DNA from: Drosophila miranda
Taxonomy: Eukaryota > Arthropoda > Insecta > Diptera > Drosophilidae
NCBI RefSeq assembly: GCF_003369915.1
Contig: NC_046677.1
Location: 21,408,913 to 21,472,912, forward strand
DNA: 64,000 nucleotides
Reading direction: 5' to 3'
Of this stretch, positions 12,001-23,203 are shown one piece after another. Both the position numbers and the translations under genes were made by a program. Position 1 is the stretch's first letter. The number at the start of each line of letters is the position of its first letter. The notes beneath the pieces were generated by a model. That model had not been told where the DNA came from. It made no database searches and was given only the letters and a program-made list of their open reading frames with translations.

Positions 12001-12620
12001 GCGTAGTTGGCCAGCTGTTGCAAGGCATCCGGCTGCGGCTGTTGTGCCTGCACCTGCGCCTGCTGTTGCTGCTGCTGTTGTCGCTGATAATGCAATGATC
12101 GGGCGTAGGTAAACTTGGTGTGCGCATGTTGGAGCTCGGCATTGCTTTGGGCCTTCTCCTGGAAGGCCAGGTTAAATACAGCCTCGGCATCCTTGAACTG
12201 CTCCCGCGACTCATAGTAGCTGGCCCAGCCAATATAGAAGGCAGCCACTTGGCGCCCAGAGCCCCGCTGAAAGAGCACCTGATAGAAGTGCAGCGGATCC
12301 GTTTGCATGGCTATATACTTGAGCCACAGGCGCACCATGCGTGCGTCCTGCCTGTAGTATTCGCTGTGCTCGTACTCGGTCAGACAGCGCTCGAGGGTCT
12401 CGCGGAACTTGAGCTCCGGATCGCTGTGCGCAAGGTTCTCGTACCAGCATATGTAGTTGTACCAATGATCGAGGGGATCCGGTCCCTGGTACAGCGATAT
12501 GGCGTGCTCCCAGGCCTGCTTATCTTTGAGGAAGCCATTCATCTCGTCCGGACTCGCCTGGCTACTCGCTTGAGTCTGACTATGGCTGGGGCCCGTCCGC
12601 ATGTACGAGTGCATGGCCAT
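9034..12620 (-). CDS. Bub1: Bub1 spindle-assembly checkpoint kinase
   Basis: Three coding exons: 12620-11721 (900 nt), 11662-9821 (1842 nt) and 9759-9034, joined by 58- and 61-bp GT-AG introns in phase 0, giving 1155 aa. The first exon carries the Mad3/BUB1 N-terminal region (residues ~15-175, TPR-like, with WYNYICWYEN and YIGWASYYESR), which binds kinetochore scaffold. A long Gln/Pro-rich linker follows. A GLEBS-type Bub3-binding motif (GIEYSPEEILARKY) sits near residues 410-423. Next come a strongly acidic run (encoded at ~10.97-11.10 kb) and low-complexity Asn/Ala stretches. The C-terminal kinase has a glycine loop GRGSFG, lysine in VVALKYQK, catalytic HADIKPDN (~994-1001) and IDFG (~1020-1023), then IDMSLFP, a Bub1-family signature. 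The role is checkpoint signalling and chromosome alignment at kinetochores. The start ATG has a good context (TTGCAATGG). Kinase and N-terminal blocks are Bub1-like, and Bsg25D next door fits the Bub1 locus; BubR1 is the alternative. Confidence 0.93.
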
Positions 12621-13799
12621 TGCAATAAGAATGTGGTCACTGTTTGCCTAATCCCAATCCTGGTCCCGATCGGTGTCGGTGTCCTGCCTGCGGGCAGACC
12701 GAGGTTTCGTAATGAAAACAAAAAATTTATATCAACAGCAGAGAAGAACCACTCCGGATGCGAGGGGGTATCGGCCGTGCTATCGGAATACGAAACTCCA
12801 ATGCAAAACGTTGCTCGCACATAAACCCTAATCACGTTTTTCCATTGCAACGCGGTTACTGCACCGAATTTCCATTAGTTTTTCGCTCTTTTGGCTACGA
12901 ATCACAAAAATAAAATATATCTGCTTTTTATTTTTTTTTTTTTGGCTTGCAAATGGATGGTGCTGAAGAAACATCGATAGCACTATCGCCACTGCGCTCA
13001 CAGTCACGTACACAAGTCGATATATCGCTTAAAGTCACGTTGATTGGTTTATTTTAAAGAGATAAACACCCATTTCGATCAAATGCATGTCTAAATTAAT
13101 CATTTAAAATAAACTTGTACATACATATGTTGAAAAAGATTCAACGATGTTTCAGTTCTCTTCAACAATAAGTTGAAGTAGCAATATTATTTGTTCAAAA
13201 ATATTCCAATTTATAAAGTAACTGTTTTAAAATTAAAATGCCTACATTGGTTTCAATTTAAACAAAAACTTAAAAGTAATAATATGCATTTTTTACAACA
13301 ATTGCTTTAATTTAAATGTTGTATGATATATTTGTATCTGTCCGATAGCTGTGACTTCGATATGCGCGCCAGTGACGTGCCCCATTCCTAGCTGAATGAC
13401 TGTTTTCTTTACTGCCCGTCAGAAGGCGCCACAGTGCTCGGCTATTACTGCATTATATTATTGTTTTTTTTTTTAATCAATCGCTAAGCCAAAATACTGC
13501 AACCAATAAGTGCTGTGTTTTCTGTTATTTGTTCCAAAGTGCATATCATAGTTTAGTGTAGAGTCCCCCGCCCTCCCACGCTCCAAAGCCAGACACGCGC
13601 TTGCCTTGTCCTCCTCCACCTCCACCTCCATCTTCCCCTACGATTACGCTTATAGTTTCGTCGACCCCTGGCCGTGGAAGTCCCCCCCGCCCAGGTGCAG
13701 TGGCAGCGGCAACGCAATAGCAGCGCTTTATCGATTTCACCGCAAGATTTTCCAAAAACGGCTACAAACTGCAGGCGCCCGCGTATCCCCCGCGATATA
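12621..13799. promoter_or_regulatory. Divergent promoter region between Bub1 and Bsg25D
   Basis: This 1.18-kb gap separates the two start codons and must hold both 5'UTRs and core promoters. Near 12970-13030 there are ATCGATAG and TCGATATATCG strings, close to the DRE core (TATCGATA) typical of housekeeping and cell-cycle genes. Another GATAG/TTCGATAT pair lies at 13345-13365. No TATA box is obvious on either side, which fits dispersed housekeeping promoters. 13030-13330 is AT-rich. The 5' leader of Bsg25D (13.4-13.8 kb) is GC-rich and C-rich. Confidence 0.5.
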
Positions 13800-16700
13800 A
13801 TGGAAGTGTCCTCCGATCCGTATGAACAGAAACTGTATCAGATGTTCCAGAGCTGCGAGACAACGCACTGCGGCCTGCTGGACGAGACCTCGCTGCTGAA
13901 GCTCTGCTCCCTGCTGGAGCTGCGCGACCAGGGGGCGGCATTGATCACCAGCCTGGCCGCCAGCTGTGGCGCCCACGAATTTGGTGTATCCTTCGGGCAA
14001 TTCAAGGAGGCGCTACTTAATTTTCTTGGCGCAGAATTCGACAGCAGCACAGCGTCCCCGGGATTTATGGGTAAGGCCAAAATCAGTATCAGTTTTTGGG
14101 TATTTGGTACGCGGATTAGCAGCGGCGGCAGCTGGTGGCCGCGATCATAAAACCCATCGATGTAATCGCCACTTTTTACGATTAGCGGCCCGTATCCTAC
14201 CTGCTGGTTTGTCCAAAGGATGCTTCAGGTAGCTGATTCTAACATATAAGAGCAGCTCTCATTCTGGCAGACACTTTAGTTCTTAATCAAAATGGGAACG
14301 CGCTTCTACTATCGCCGTGCTGGCGGCCACATCACAGATCCAATAATTGAAAAATTAGCCGCACGCTTTGGTAGAATCTAACAGCAGCCACACCTTCGTT
14401 TTGGCCTCAGTTTCTCATATATTTCTTTGTGTTTTTGTTCTTGTTTTAGAGCGCTCTCTGGTCATCAGTGATGAGCCCCTGGCCAGCACATATATTGAAA
14501 GTCCACCCGAATCCTCGGATCGCGAGGTCTCACCGAAACTGATTGTGGGAACGAAGAAATACGGACGCCGCTCGAGGCCACATCAGGGTGTAGGGCTCTA
14601 TGAGCTGTCGGTGACGGATTCGGACAATACGGATGAGGATCAGCAACAGAAGCAGCAAACGAGTCTCAATGGCTGCGATGATCTGACCGTACAGGTGGGT
14701 CCCCCAATCTTTATTTCTAAACGATTTCTAGGCGATCTTCACGAGGGAAGGGTTTCCTGAGGGAGGACAATGGACCTATCAATGGATACGGATAAGAAAT
14801 GGAAGACAAATGCATTGCAGAAATCATTTTTGAACGTGTAACCGTACCTTCCACAGCAGTTCCTTCCTTTTGGAGGGAAATCTGCCATTCTTCTGGGCTC
14901 AAATTGTCCTTCTATCGTTTTCGTTCATGCTCGTCACTAATGCCAACTTCTCTGCACACTTGTAGGTCCATCGTTCATCATCTCAGAGCGATCTCCCGGG
15001 CAGCCGGCGATTGCGTTCCGTCCACACCAGCGGCAGCAAGCTGAAGCGTTGCGCCTCGCTGCCCGCCCGCAAGAATCTGCAATCGAAGATGGGTGCAACA
15101 GCAGGAGCGGGTGTGACATCCCCCACGGCGGCCAGCAAGCTGAAACAGTTGGCCAAACAGAATCAGAATCAGCAGCAAAACAGCAGCAGCGTCGAATCTC
15201 TGGGTAAGTACGAGGAAGAGCATACACAATCGCCCCTGGCAGCCCCAGTCACTTTTGTTAGCCCAAAATGCCCAGAATTTATGACAAAAAGCAAAGACAA
15301 AAACACTACTTGTTGTTGTTGGTACACCCACCGCAGGCACCCACCTGCTGCCAGCCACTGCCACCGCACCGGCGTATGAGCACGGGAGATGCTATCACGG
15401 CGGCCGTTTGTTCTGCTGCAAAGGTTTGTGCCGCTCTCTCTATCACTCTCTCGAGGAGGAGCATTCTCCGCATCCACATCCAAATCCAATTCCAACCATT
15501 CGACTCCGGTATCTAATCGCACTCTACTATGTAGCCCGCACCGTTTAATTGTTGTATAATCACATAAATAGTCGTACTATATTGTATTTACCTTCACCTA
15601 TCTATTACCAAAAAAAAAAAGAAAAAGTGTTGGAACTCCGCAGGGGACTTAATTTGGCAAAGACATTTAGATAGAATAGATAGTACAGATACAGATAGGA
15701 CTCATACTTAAAGCGAATGCCGTACAAGAGAATACCCTAGATAGACCGCGAAAAGGAAACCACATACATGTCTTGTGCATGACGAGTCCTATTGTTGCTC
15801 AATTAGGGACGCAATTCTCATATATTTATAATATCTTGACGAACATAATGCCTTTAAAAGATCAGAACATAATGCCTTTAAAAGAAGGTACATTTTCTAG
15901 TTCCAAGCTGAATTTCTTTGTACAAAATTCGCTTGTGTTAAATTTTAACTGTTTGAGTCATTCGAAAAGAATTTGTCCGTTCGCTTATCTGAAATTTGCA
16001 CCTCCCAATTTTGTCCTTGCAGAACTTGAGTATTAGGCTTCCTTTTGCACTATTTTTTCATGATTTCTATTTATTTCTATATGCCAAATTATTTCCACTG
16101 TCGGATCTTAAATAAAGTAAACTTTCGGCGCCTTCGCTTACACCATCACCACACCTACATCCGTGCCCTTTGCCTTCCCACTCCCTCTCCCACTCCCTCT
16201 CCCACTCCCCTACACCTCACCTGGTATCTTGGGCTATAAATGTGTACATAAATACTATATGTACGACTCGGTACATAATCTTATCATTATTGTTGCTGAT
16301 TTGCTAATTGCCGTGAGAATTGCAGACATCGTGACGCCACAGCAGCTGGAGATGATTGGTGCGGAGAGCATAATCGATGCCTGGGATCAGGCCAACATCG
16401 TCAACAGTCGCGCCCTGCTGCATGCCCTGGGCTTCGACGAGGAGGAGGTCAATCTGATGCAGCTGACCAAAGTGTTGGAGGAGGAGTCCCGCAGTCCCAT
16501 GGACCGGGATCCGCACACGAATACGCTGCGTGCCTTGGTGGCCCTGCAGTCGTCGGAGCTGGCCAACTATCGGCGAGCCTATCGCCAGCAGCACGAGGAA
16601 AACCTTAAGCTGCGCTCCGACAATAAGGCGGCCAACCAGAGGGTGGCTTTGCTGGCCGCCGAGGTGGACGAACGGCATGCTACGCTCGAGGATAACTCCA

Positions 16701-19700
16701 AGCAGCAGGTGCAACAGCTGGAGCAGCGGCATGCGAGCATGGTGCGTGAACTGACGTTGCGGATGAGCAACGATCGCGATCACTGGACGGCCATGACGGG
16801 GAAGCTGGAGGCGCAGCTAAAGAACCTCGAACAGGAGGAGATCAAGCTCAAGACGGAGCTGGAACTGGTGCGCATCGAGAACGCCGAACTGGAGGGGGAT
16901 CAGCAGAAGGCGCATCTGCAAATGACTGATCTGCTCGAGCAGAACATCAAGCTGAACAACGAGCTGTCGGGTCGTCATCAACATGGCAGCAGCAGTCCCG
17001 AGCACAGTCCGCATAGCGGACGACGCGATAGCGTCGACAAGGCGGCCGCGGACGAGGAGGAGATGCTGCAGCTGATGGAGAAGTTGGCCGCCCTCCAAAT
17101 GGAGAATGCCCAGCTGCGCGATAAGACTGACGAGCTGACCATCGAAGTTGAGAGCCTGACTCTGGAATTGACGCGCATTAAGACCAGAAACAAGAAGCAG
17201 GACCAAGACTCAGAGGCAGCGGCCGGTGGTGTGGCGGCCACAAAGCGACGCGGCGACTCCCCCAGCAAGACGCACATCACCGAGGAGAGTCCGCGTCTGG
17301 GCAAGCAGCGCAAGTGCACCGATGGGACTGGGGGCACTGGTGGCGGCGACTTAAGCGACAATAGCAACAGCAACAGCGGCGATTGGCTGGCACTCAACTC
17401 GGAGTTGCAGCGTAGCAAGAGCCACGACGAGGAGCTGGCCAGCCTGAAGCAACGCATTGCAGAATTGGAGGAGAAGTTGCAGGCGGCCACAGCCACAGGA
17501 GCCGCACCAGACAGCCGTTGCAAGGAGCTGGAGGGCAGTCTGGAGCAGATGCAGCGCGCATATGAGGACTGCGAGGATTACTGGCAATCGAAGTTGGGCG
17601 AAGAGCGTCAGATGTTCGAGAAGGAGCGCCAGATCTACGAGGATGAGCAGCAGGAGAGCGACAAAAAGTTCACCGAGCTGATGGAGAAGGTGCGCGAATA
17701 CGAGGAGCAGTTCAGCAAGGATGGCCGCCTCTCGCCCATCGATGAGCGCGACATGCTCGAGCAGCAGTACACCGAACTGGAGGCCGAGGCCGCCCAGCTA
17801 CGTTCCAGCACCGTGCGCATGCTGGAGGAGAAGTCCCAGGAGATTGGTACGCTGCAATGCGAGATCGAGGATCTGCGGCAACGACTCGGCGAGAGCGTGG
17901 AGATCCTTACCGGTGCCTGCGAACTGAATTCCGAATCGATTGCCCAACTGAGCGCCGATGCGGGCAAGAGTCCGGCCAGCTCCCCCATCAGCTACCTCTG
18001 GTTGCAGAGCACCATCCAGGAGCCGGCCAAGACTTTTGGACAAACAGCAGGGCCAGCAGATGATACCAGTGGCGGCAGTGCTCTCGATATGTTGGGTGGC
18101 TCACCTTCGCACAAGGCGACCAGTCGGTGAGTATTCCATGACCATCTCTGTCTGTCTCTCACGCTCTTTTCTCACCCTATTTCCTCATCCTGTATATATG
18201 TTTTATCACTCATTTTTAACCACATCTAAGCTTAAGCTAAACTAGTTCGTAATATATGTATGTGTTTGTCCAATAAATATAATTTATAATGCCGAAAGGT
18301 TGGGTGCCATATGATGGGGTTTTACATAAAAAATATTTTTGAAAAATTATTAGGAATTATCCACAGATTCTAGGCAGATTCATTTTATTTCAATAAAGTT
18401 TGAAAATGGCTAGCTTTTAAATAAATAAAATCATACAAAAAACAAAAACAAAGGAAAATGTAACAGCATATAAATGCAGCATTTTTTTTACAATGCTATT
18501 TTATTTTTATTTTTAAAGATTTTTAAACTAACTCTGGCTTAAGATCTTATGGTCCTTGCTTCTGGGGCCATCGAACCCTTTGATTTGTTGATACAACATT
18601 GTTATAAAATCCGTCATCGGTTAATATATTTTAAGCGAGAATAGGTTTTTTTTTCTAAAGTTTATGCAGTAATAAATTAGATATTTTGTTCTTTTTTCGG
18701 TTCAATGGTTACAGGAGCCACAATCCTATATCTTGCTCTCTCTATGAATAGTTCCTCTCTAGTTCTTAAGATTAATATAAATATTTTTTTAACATTCAGT
18801 AATGGTATATAGGATCGTTATCTTGGGGTTTGTTTACGATACAAATATATAGAAAGTAAACCTTAACAAAATATTAGATAAAATACTGGCCCAAGTCTAG
18901 AAAAATGCAATTACAAATTCTGCAAAGATATGAACTTTAGGAAAGACGAAGTTAAAGCATTTCTTGTGTTTGAAACATTTTTGAAGTAGCTAAAAATAAG
19001 CTATAATTAGTTATTCCGATCGATTGCATAGTATTTCCTTAAAAATGTCTCAAAATGGATATTTCCGAAATAAGCATCATATTTTATATTCTTGAACCGA
19101 ATCAAGAGATTCTTATTGTCTGAGAGATCGAGTTGTGGCTGTAGACAAATTTCTGTGCCCAGATCCACCTTAAAAATGGATCCTTCCGACTTTCAAATAT
19201 GCGAATTTCAATACTCCAAAAATCGGTATAAATATAGCCTATAAGTCTGCACAGTACATGCACATGCACTTGATATATTTTCTACGGTCTATGTGTATTT
19301 TCAAATTATCTAAAAATGTTCTCCAACAACAGGAACAACCTCACCACTTCGGAAACATCCATATTTAGTACGACACCGTTTGACAGCACATCTTCGGGTG
19401 GGTCGCCCACAAACAGTGGATCATCATCTGCTGCGCAACCGGGGCCGTCCGGACCGGCACCAATCAGCAAACCCAAGCGGTCGCAGAGCCCACAGCAGGC
19501 GCAGTCGGAGGGAGAGATAGCCGATTGCGAGACCTCTTCGACGGCATCCAACAAGAGCTTCGATACGCACAGCGTGGTGTCCAACAGCAAGGCTTCGTGC
19601 CTCAGCCACGAGAAGTGCAGCAGTCCCAATGTCCTGAAGGAGGAGCTGAAGCGCCTCAAGTTCTTTGAGCTGTCGCTGAAGGAGCAGATCAAGGATTTGA

Positions 19701-20217
19701 GCCTGCAACGTGACGGTTTGGTCATGGAACTGCAACAGTTGCAGGAGGCGAGACCTGTGCTCGAGAAGGCCTATGCGGTGAGCCATTGGAGCGGGGTAAC
19801 CAAAGGATAAACTTGATGATTAAACGTTCAATTTATTACAGCGAACCACGCATCCAACGCTTCAGCAGCGACTGAACCAACTGGAGCTGCGAAATCGCCA
19901 TCTGCAAAATGTGATCAAGCAGCAGCAGCAATACACCGAGTCCCTGATGCAGCGTGAGTGGCTCAGCTGGTATGGCAATAGAAAATACACAATTCTTATG
20001 GGGGTTTGTTCTTTCAGAATCCTGGCGTCAGCATCAAGTGGAGCTTAACGATTTGCATGGCCGCATCGAGGCGCAGGGCGTTATGCTGGCCGATCAGACG
20101 CAACGTCTGCAGAATGCCGATATTCTTGTCAAGGATCTGTATGTGGAGAATTCGCATCTGACCGCCACCGTGCAGCGCTTGGAGCAGCAGCGTGCGCGCG
20201 TGAATCTAATACACCAA

Positions 20218-20251
<34 letters not shown>

Positions 20252-20295
20252 GTCTAGTTGGTGCCGCCCTCGGCGGATTGCCAGGCATGCCTTAG
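13800..20295 (+). CDS. Bsg25D: Bsg25D, ninein-like centrosomal coiled-coil protein (long isoform)
   Basis: Seven coding exons by splice sites and phase: 13800-14070, 14450-14694, 14966-15203, 16326-18126, 19333-19777, 19842-19953, 20018-20295, giving 1129 aa. Exon 1 encodes an EF-hand-like N-terminus very close in layout to vertebrate ninein (YEQKLYQMFQSC, then SFGQFKEALLNFLG). Exons 2-3 are Ser-rich and basic, probably microtubule- or phosphorylation-related. The long exon 4 begins with a second helical pair (LEMIGAESIIDAWDQ) and then hundreds of residues of heptad-rich coiled coil. The last exons add Ser-rich linker and more coiled coil, ending in a poly-Gln run and GLPGMP. Ninein-family proteins anchor microtubule minus ends at centrosomes. 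The acceptor at 19332 has a weak pyrimidine tract, but the phase fits. The name rests on the ninein-like layout and the Bub1/Cyp4ac neighbourhood. Regulation appears dual: an upstream housekeeping promoter and an internal early-zygotic promoter. Confidence 0.88.
14197..14291 (+). promoter_or_regulatory. Internal TATA promoter with two Zelda (CAGGTAG) sites in Bsg25D intron 1
   Basis: CTACCTG at 14197-14203 is CAGGTAG on the minus strand, and CAGGTAG is present directly at 14226-14232. TATAAG follows at 14245-14250. About 25-30 bases further on there are initiator-like strings (GGCAGACA, TTTAGTTC), and then a leader ending in the fly-consensus start context ATCAAAATG. CAGGTAG is the strongest form of the TAGteam site bound by Zelda, which turns on the first zygotic genes. 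Bsg25D is a classic blastoderm-specific gene, so two such heptamers beside a TATA box are what its embryonic promoter should look like. That this promoter is used is inference. Confidence 0.7.
14292..14370 (+). CDS. Bsg25D: Alternative first coding exon of Bsg25D (short isoform start)
   Basis: From ATG 14292 the frame encodes 26 residues starting MGTRFYYRRAGGH and rich in Arg and aromatic residues, then leaves one base (G) before a GTAGAA donor at 14371. Splicing to the Bsg25D acceptor at 14449 removes 79 bp, a normal fly intron size, and keeps the frame (G plus AG makes Glu). Exon 1 of the long form also ends in phase 1, so the two first exons are interchangeable. The product would lack the N-terminal EF-hand-like region but keep the coiled coils. 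If the donor is not used, the frame ends at a TAA 10 bases later, giving a 29-residue peptide instead. Confidence 0.6.
15337..15548 (+). CDS. Bsg25D: Possible alternative terminal exon of Bsg25D
   Basis: After exon 3 (ending 15203, phase 1) an acceptor CACCCACCGCAG|GC allows an in-frame continuation of about 70 residues (THLLPATATAPAYEHG through YYVARTV) to TAA 15546-15548, followed by AT-rich sequence with CATAAATAG. This would make a short protein without the main coiled coil. The alternative is plain intronic sequence skipped in the 15203-to-16326 splice. No strong poly(A) signal is visible, so I hold this lightly. Confidence 0.3.
15765..15800 (+). repeat. Member of a dispersed ~35-bp repeat family (copy A)
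   Basis: ACATGTCTTGTGCATGACGA then GTCCTATTGTTGCTC: the core TGTGCATGAC and the following ATTG.TG are shared with the copies at 42.5 and 56.0 kb. It lies in the large Bsg25D intron. Confidence 0.4.
15841..15888 (+). repeat. Two-copy tandem repeat, 24-bp unit, in Bsg25D intron
   Basis: GAACATAATGCCTTTAAAAG occurs at 15841 and 15865, with a short spacer ATCA completing the unit. Confidence 0.75.
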
Positions 20296-21530
20296 TCGAC
20301 ACAAGAAGACAACCAATCAACCAATCAATAGAGAGACATCGAACTTGAACTCATGCACTCCGTATGCAGCGTATCGTTATGAATGTTATATATATATAGA
20401 CTTAATTTAGTATCTGTTTTTTCGTGCTGCATTGTCGTTTGTAAATGAATGTTGTTTGACACGAAAGAGGCACAGCACATCGACAAAAACAAAAACAAAA
20501 ACAATAACTCTAAACAAGTAACTAAAAAACTCACCCACGCGCAAAGAGGAACAATCTCCACACACTAATGTACCAATTTGTAACACAATAATCGACAAAA
20601 ACTAAACGGAGAAACTATTTACGTGCGCGCGCGTATTCGTTTAATATACAATATATAGATATCGCTATATATTCTACTGCAATGTTGACTTTAATAATTG
20701 ACTACGCAAAAATAGTTAACGTCTATTAACATATAATTATATTAGAAGAAAGAACAAAAACAGTATTTTAAATTTGTTATGCGTCTGAGAGAGAGTAGGC
20801 AAGCCACGTTTATCAAATGTTTATCACGTGCCCAATCCAAATGCATCGGAATTGTTGTTAATTTTATTGGTAGAACAAACAAACAAACAAAATGATCTAT
20901 GATATTGATATAATATGTAACGAAAAAAGACCTGTACATCTGTAATCCATACCACACCTTATCTTACACAATTGAATGTATTTTGTATTTATGCGATTTA
21001 AGTTAGCCAATACTCTTCGATTGCTTTTGCGAACGCGAACATTTTGTTAAACATTTTTCAATCGCACCGCGGTTTATCCGTAGGGGAATGCAATATTCCC
21101 CCTGATCTAACTATGTAATACATATTTCGATTCAACACATTAGTAAATATTATGTATGCATGGCATGTGTGGTCAACGCTGCTTAACCCAATACTTTCGA
21201 TCAAAATAGAAATTTACTTTTTAAAAGTATCAACAAAAAGTATCAAAAAATATAAAACCAAATATAAAATTATTTAAAAAACCTATTACGATTGAGTTTT
21301 TATAAAACAATAAGCTTCCAGTTCCCTTGGTGGTACATTTATGATTTACAAATTTAAATTTAAATTCGAAAGCAATGGAGTATTCTTGCTGCTAATCTAC
21401 ACAGGATCCGAGTGGCCTTCCAATATCCATGTATACTAGCTAATTCGTCAAATGATTCGAATGCGGTTTAGCTGTACAAATTTAAGCAAATGGATTGTAC
21501 GCTGCCTTCGCTGAAAAATAAAAACCTTAA
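20296..21530 (+). other. Bsg25D 3'UTR and 3' flank
   Basis: After the stop there is AT-rich sequence without coding signal, with (AAAAAC)-type runs at 20480-20500 and a small hairpin around 21083-21102 (GGGGAAT paired with ATTCCCC). The clearest poly(A) signal is AATAAA at 21517-21522, which would give a 1.2-kb 3'UTR; a shorter one is possible. Confidence 0.4.
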
Positions 21531-23203
21531 AATTTAGTTAAATTTACGGGGTATTGTCACATAATTTAATTGCAATTTTAAAGCAAAAATTGTGATGCTA
21601 AGATATTTTAAAAAACAAACGCAGATTACCGCCGAATTCGTTACGCATATGCATCATCGATGGGTAGAATCAAAAGTCGCGGTTCTATCTGGTCAAACTA
21701 AACTGATTAACCAACAGAAAAATATTAACAACTATAAAAGCAAGTGTTTAAAGTAAACCAGTCAATTAGAAAATAGGTTCATTAATTGGATAAAACTATG
21801 TGGGCAGGTCTGAAAGATCTATCTAGTTAGTAATATTCTACGGAATATCAAAAACGAGGAATATGTATTATAGAGTATGAATTCGTCAGTATATTTACGG
21901 TATATTTTGAAAATGAGACGATATATTTTAGTATATTTCTGAGGGTTGGACGGTATATTTTATTGATAAGTCGGTCACATATTACAATAGTAAATAATGT
22001 GCTGTTTTTCGTTTGTTTCTTGTGTATTTGTGGTTTTTGTGCATCTAATAAGTGGTGAGTCCCAAGTTGAAGACCATATAAGTGAAAGTAGTAATATTAA
22101 AGAACACCATGAGGCGGGAAAGCCCAGGGACGACATGTTTTTCATTGCTTGTTTGTTTGGCCATGTGTGTGTGCGTGCTACTGTGTGTGTATGCGGTTTG
22201 TTTTGTTATTCGATCCGTAAAATGGCATTAAGTTAATTAAATTAATGATTTGTGAAGGCACTCTGAGGCATAGACTGGCCAACCACAAAGAAATTGCAAT
22301 AATTTGCTGCCAGAAAAGTTGCAGCACTTGCATGGCCTCACCATTAATGTTGTAATGGATACCAGGATACCAAAAATCATCCTAAGATTGACTGTAACTA
22401 TATATTTTGTGTGTTTAAGGATATGCATTATGTTGCTAAATGCAATTATTTCATTGCACTTGATCAAAATTTGTTTGAAAACCATAGCTGCCATTTTGGA
22501 CCGCGTTTTTTTCTCGTCCACCTGACAGCAACAGGCATTCCTGCAAAGTTCTGATTGGAAAAGGTTATTCCAACAAGTCTTGATACTAAATTCCAACTAT
22601 ACCATTATTGCCATTCATTATTATATATTTATATGGTGCTCCATATTTATTGATATCTATTCATAATTCAATTGCTTAAGCATAAATATATTTCCTGTTA
22701 ATTATTTACTTTCCGTCCGCATGTATCGTGTATTCCAAAGAACCTACATCTACATTCTACATGCACTCTTATATTTTACATGCATTTTCTAGCATGTTTG
22801 AACAGAACATTATTTTGAAATGGCTATTCCCAAATATGCCAATACTACAATATATAGATCTACGTATATATATTTCTGATCTGCGTAAGGAAACAAACGA
22901 ATTATTTTATTTTTAGATTGCAGTTTAACAAATGTGTCGTCAGGTGTCGCCACAGAGCCATGTCGTTCGCGTCTATATCTTTTATGTAAAATACCGTGCA
23001 ACTATTTTTTATCGTTCGTTTGGCTCGAATATTTAATGTCTCCTTTGTCTGGGCGAGAAAATCTCCTTATCTCCTTGATAGGTGGGGACTATTTCGCAAA
23101 CTAACATAAGAAAATGGGCATTAATGAATTCAAAATGTGGTTTTGTATGTAAGAGTATAATTCTTTCCCCTGATCGATTCTATGGGATATTCACAACAAC
23201 ATT
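21531..23203. other. Intergenic DNA between Bsg25D and the Cyp4ac pair
   Basis: AT-rich with no coding signal. At about 21885-21985 the string GGTATATTT and close variants occur several times with intervening GAAAATGAGACG, resembling a decayed small dispersed repeat of the kind common between fly genes. The 3' end of the first Cyp4ac gene enters from the right. Confidence 0.45.

Noticed and set aside
11549..12824. Several frames of 130-230 codons on + opposite Bub1 exon 1
   Set aside because: They are antisense shadows of the Mad3-like and Gln-rich coding sequence.
16163..16325. N-terminal extension of Bsg25D exon 4 (MPFAFPLPLPLPLP...)
   Set aside because: The frame is open by chance upstream of the TTGCAG acceptor at 16325; it is a pyrimidine-rich intron end read as Pro/Leu.
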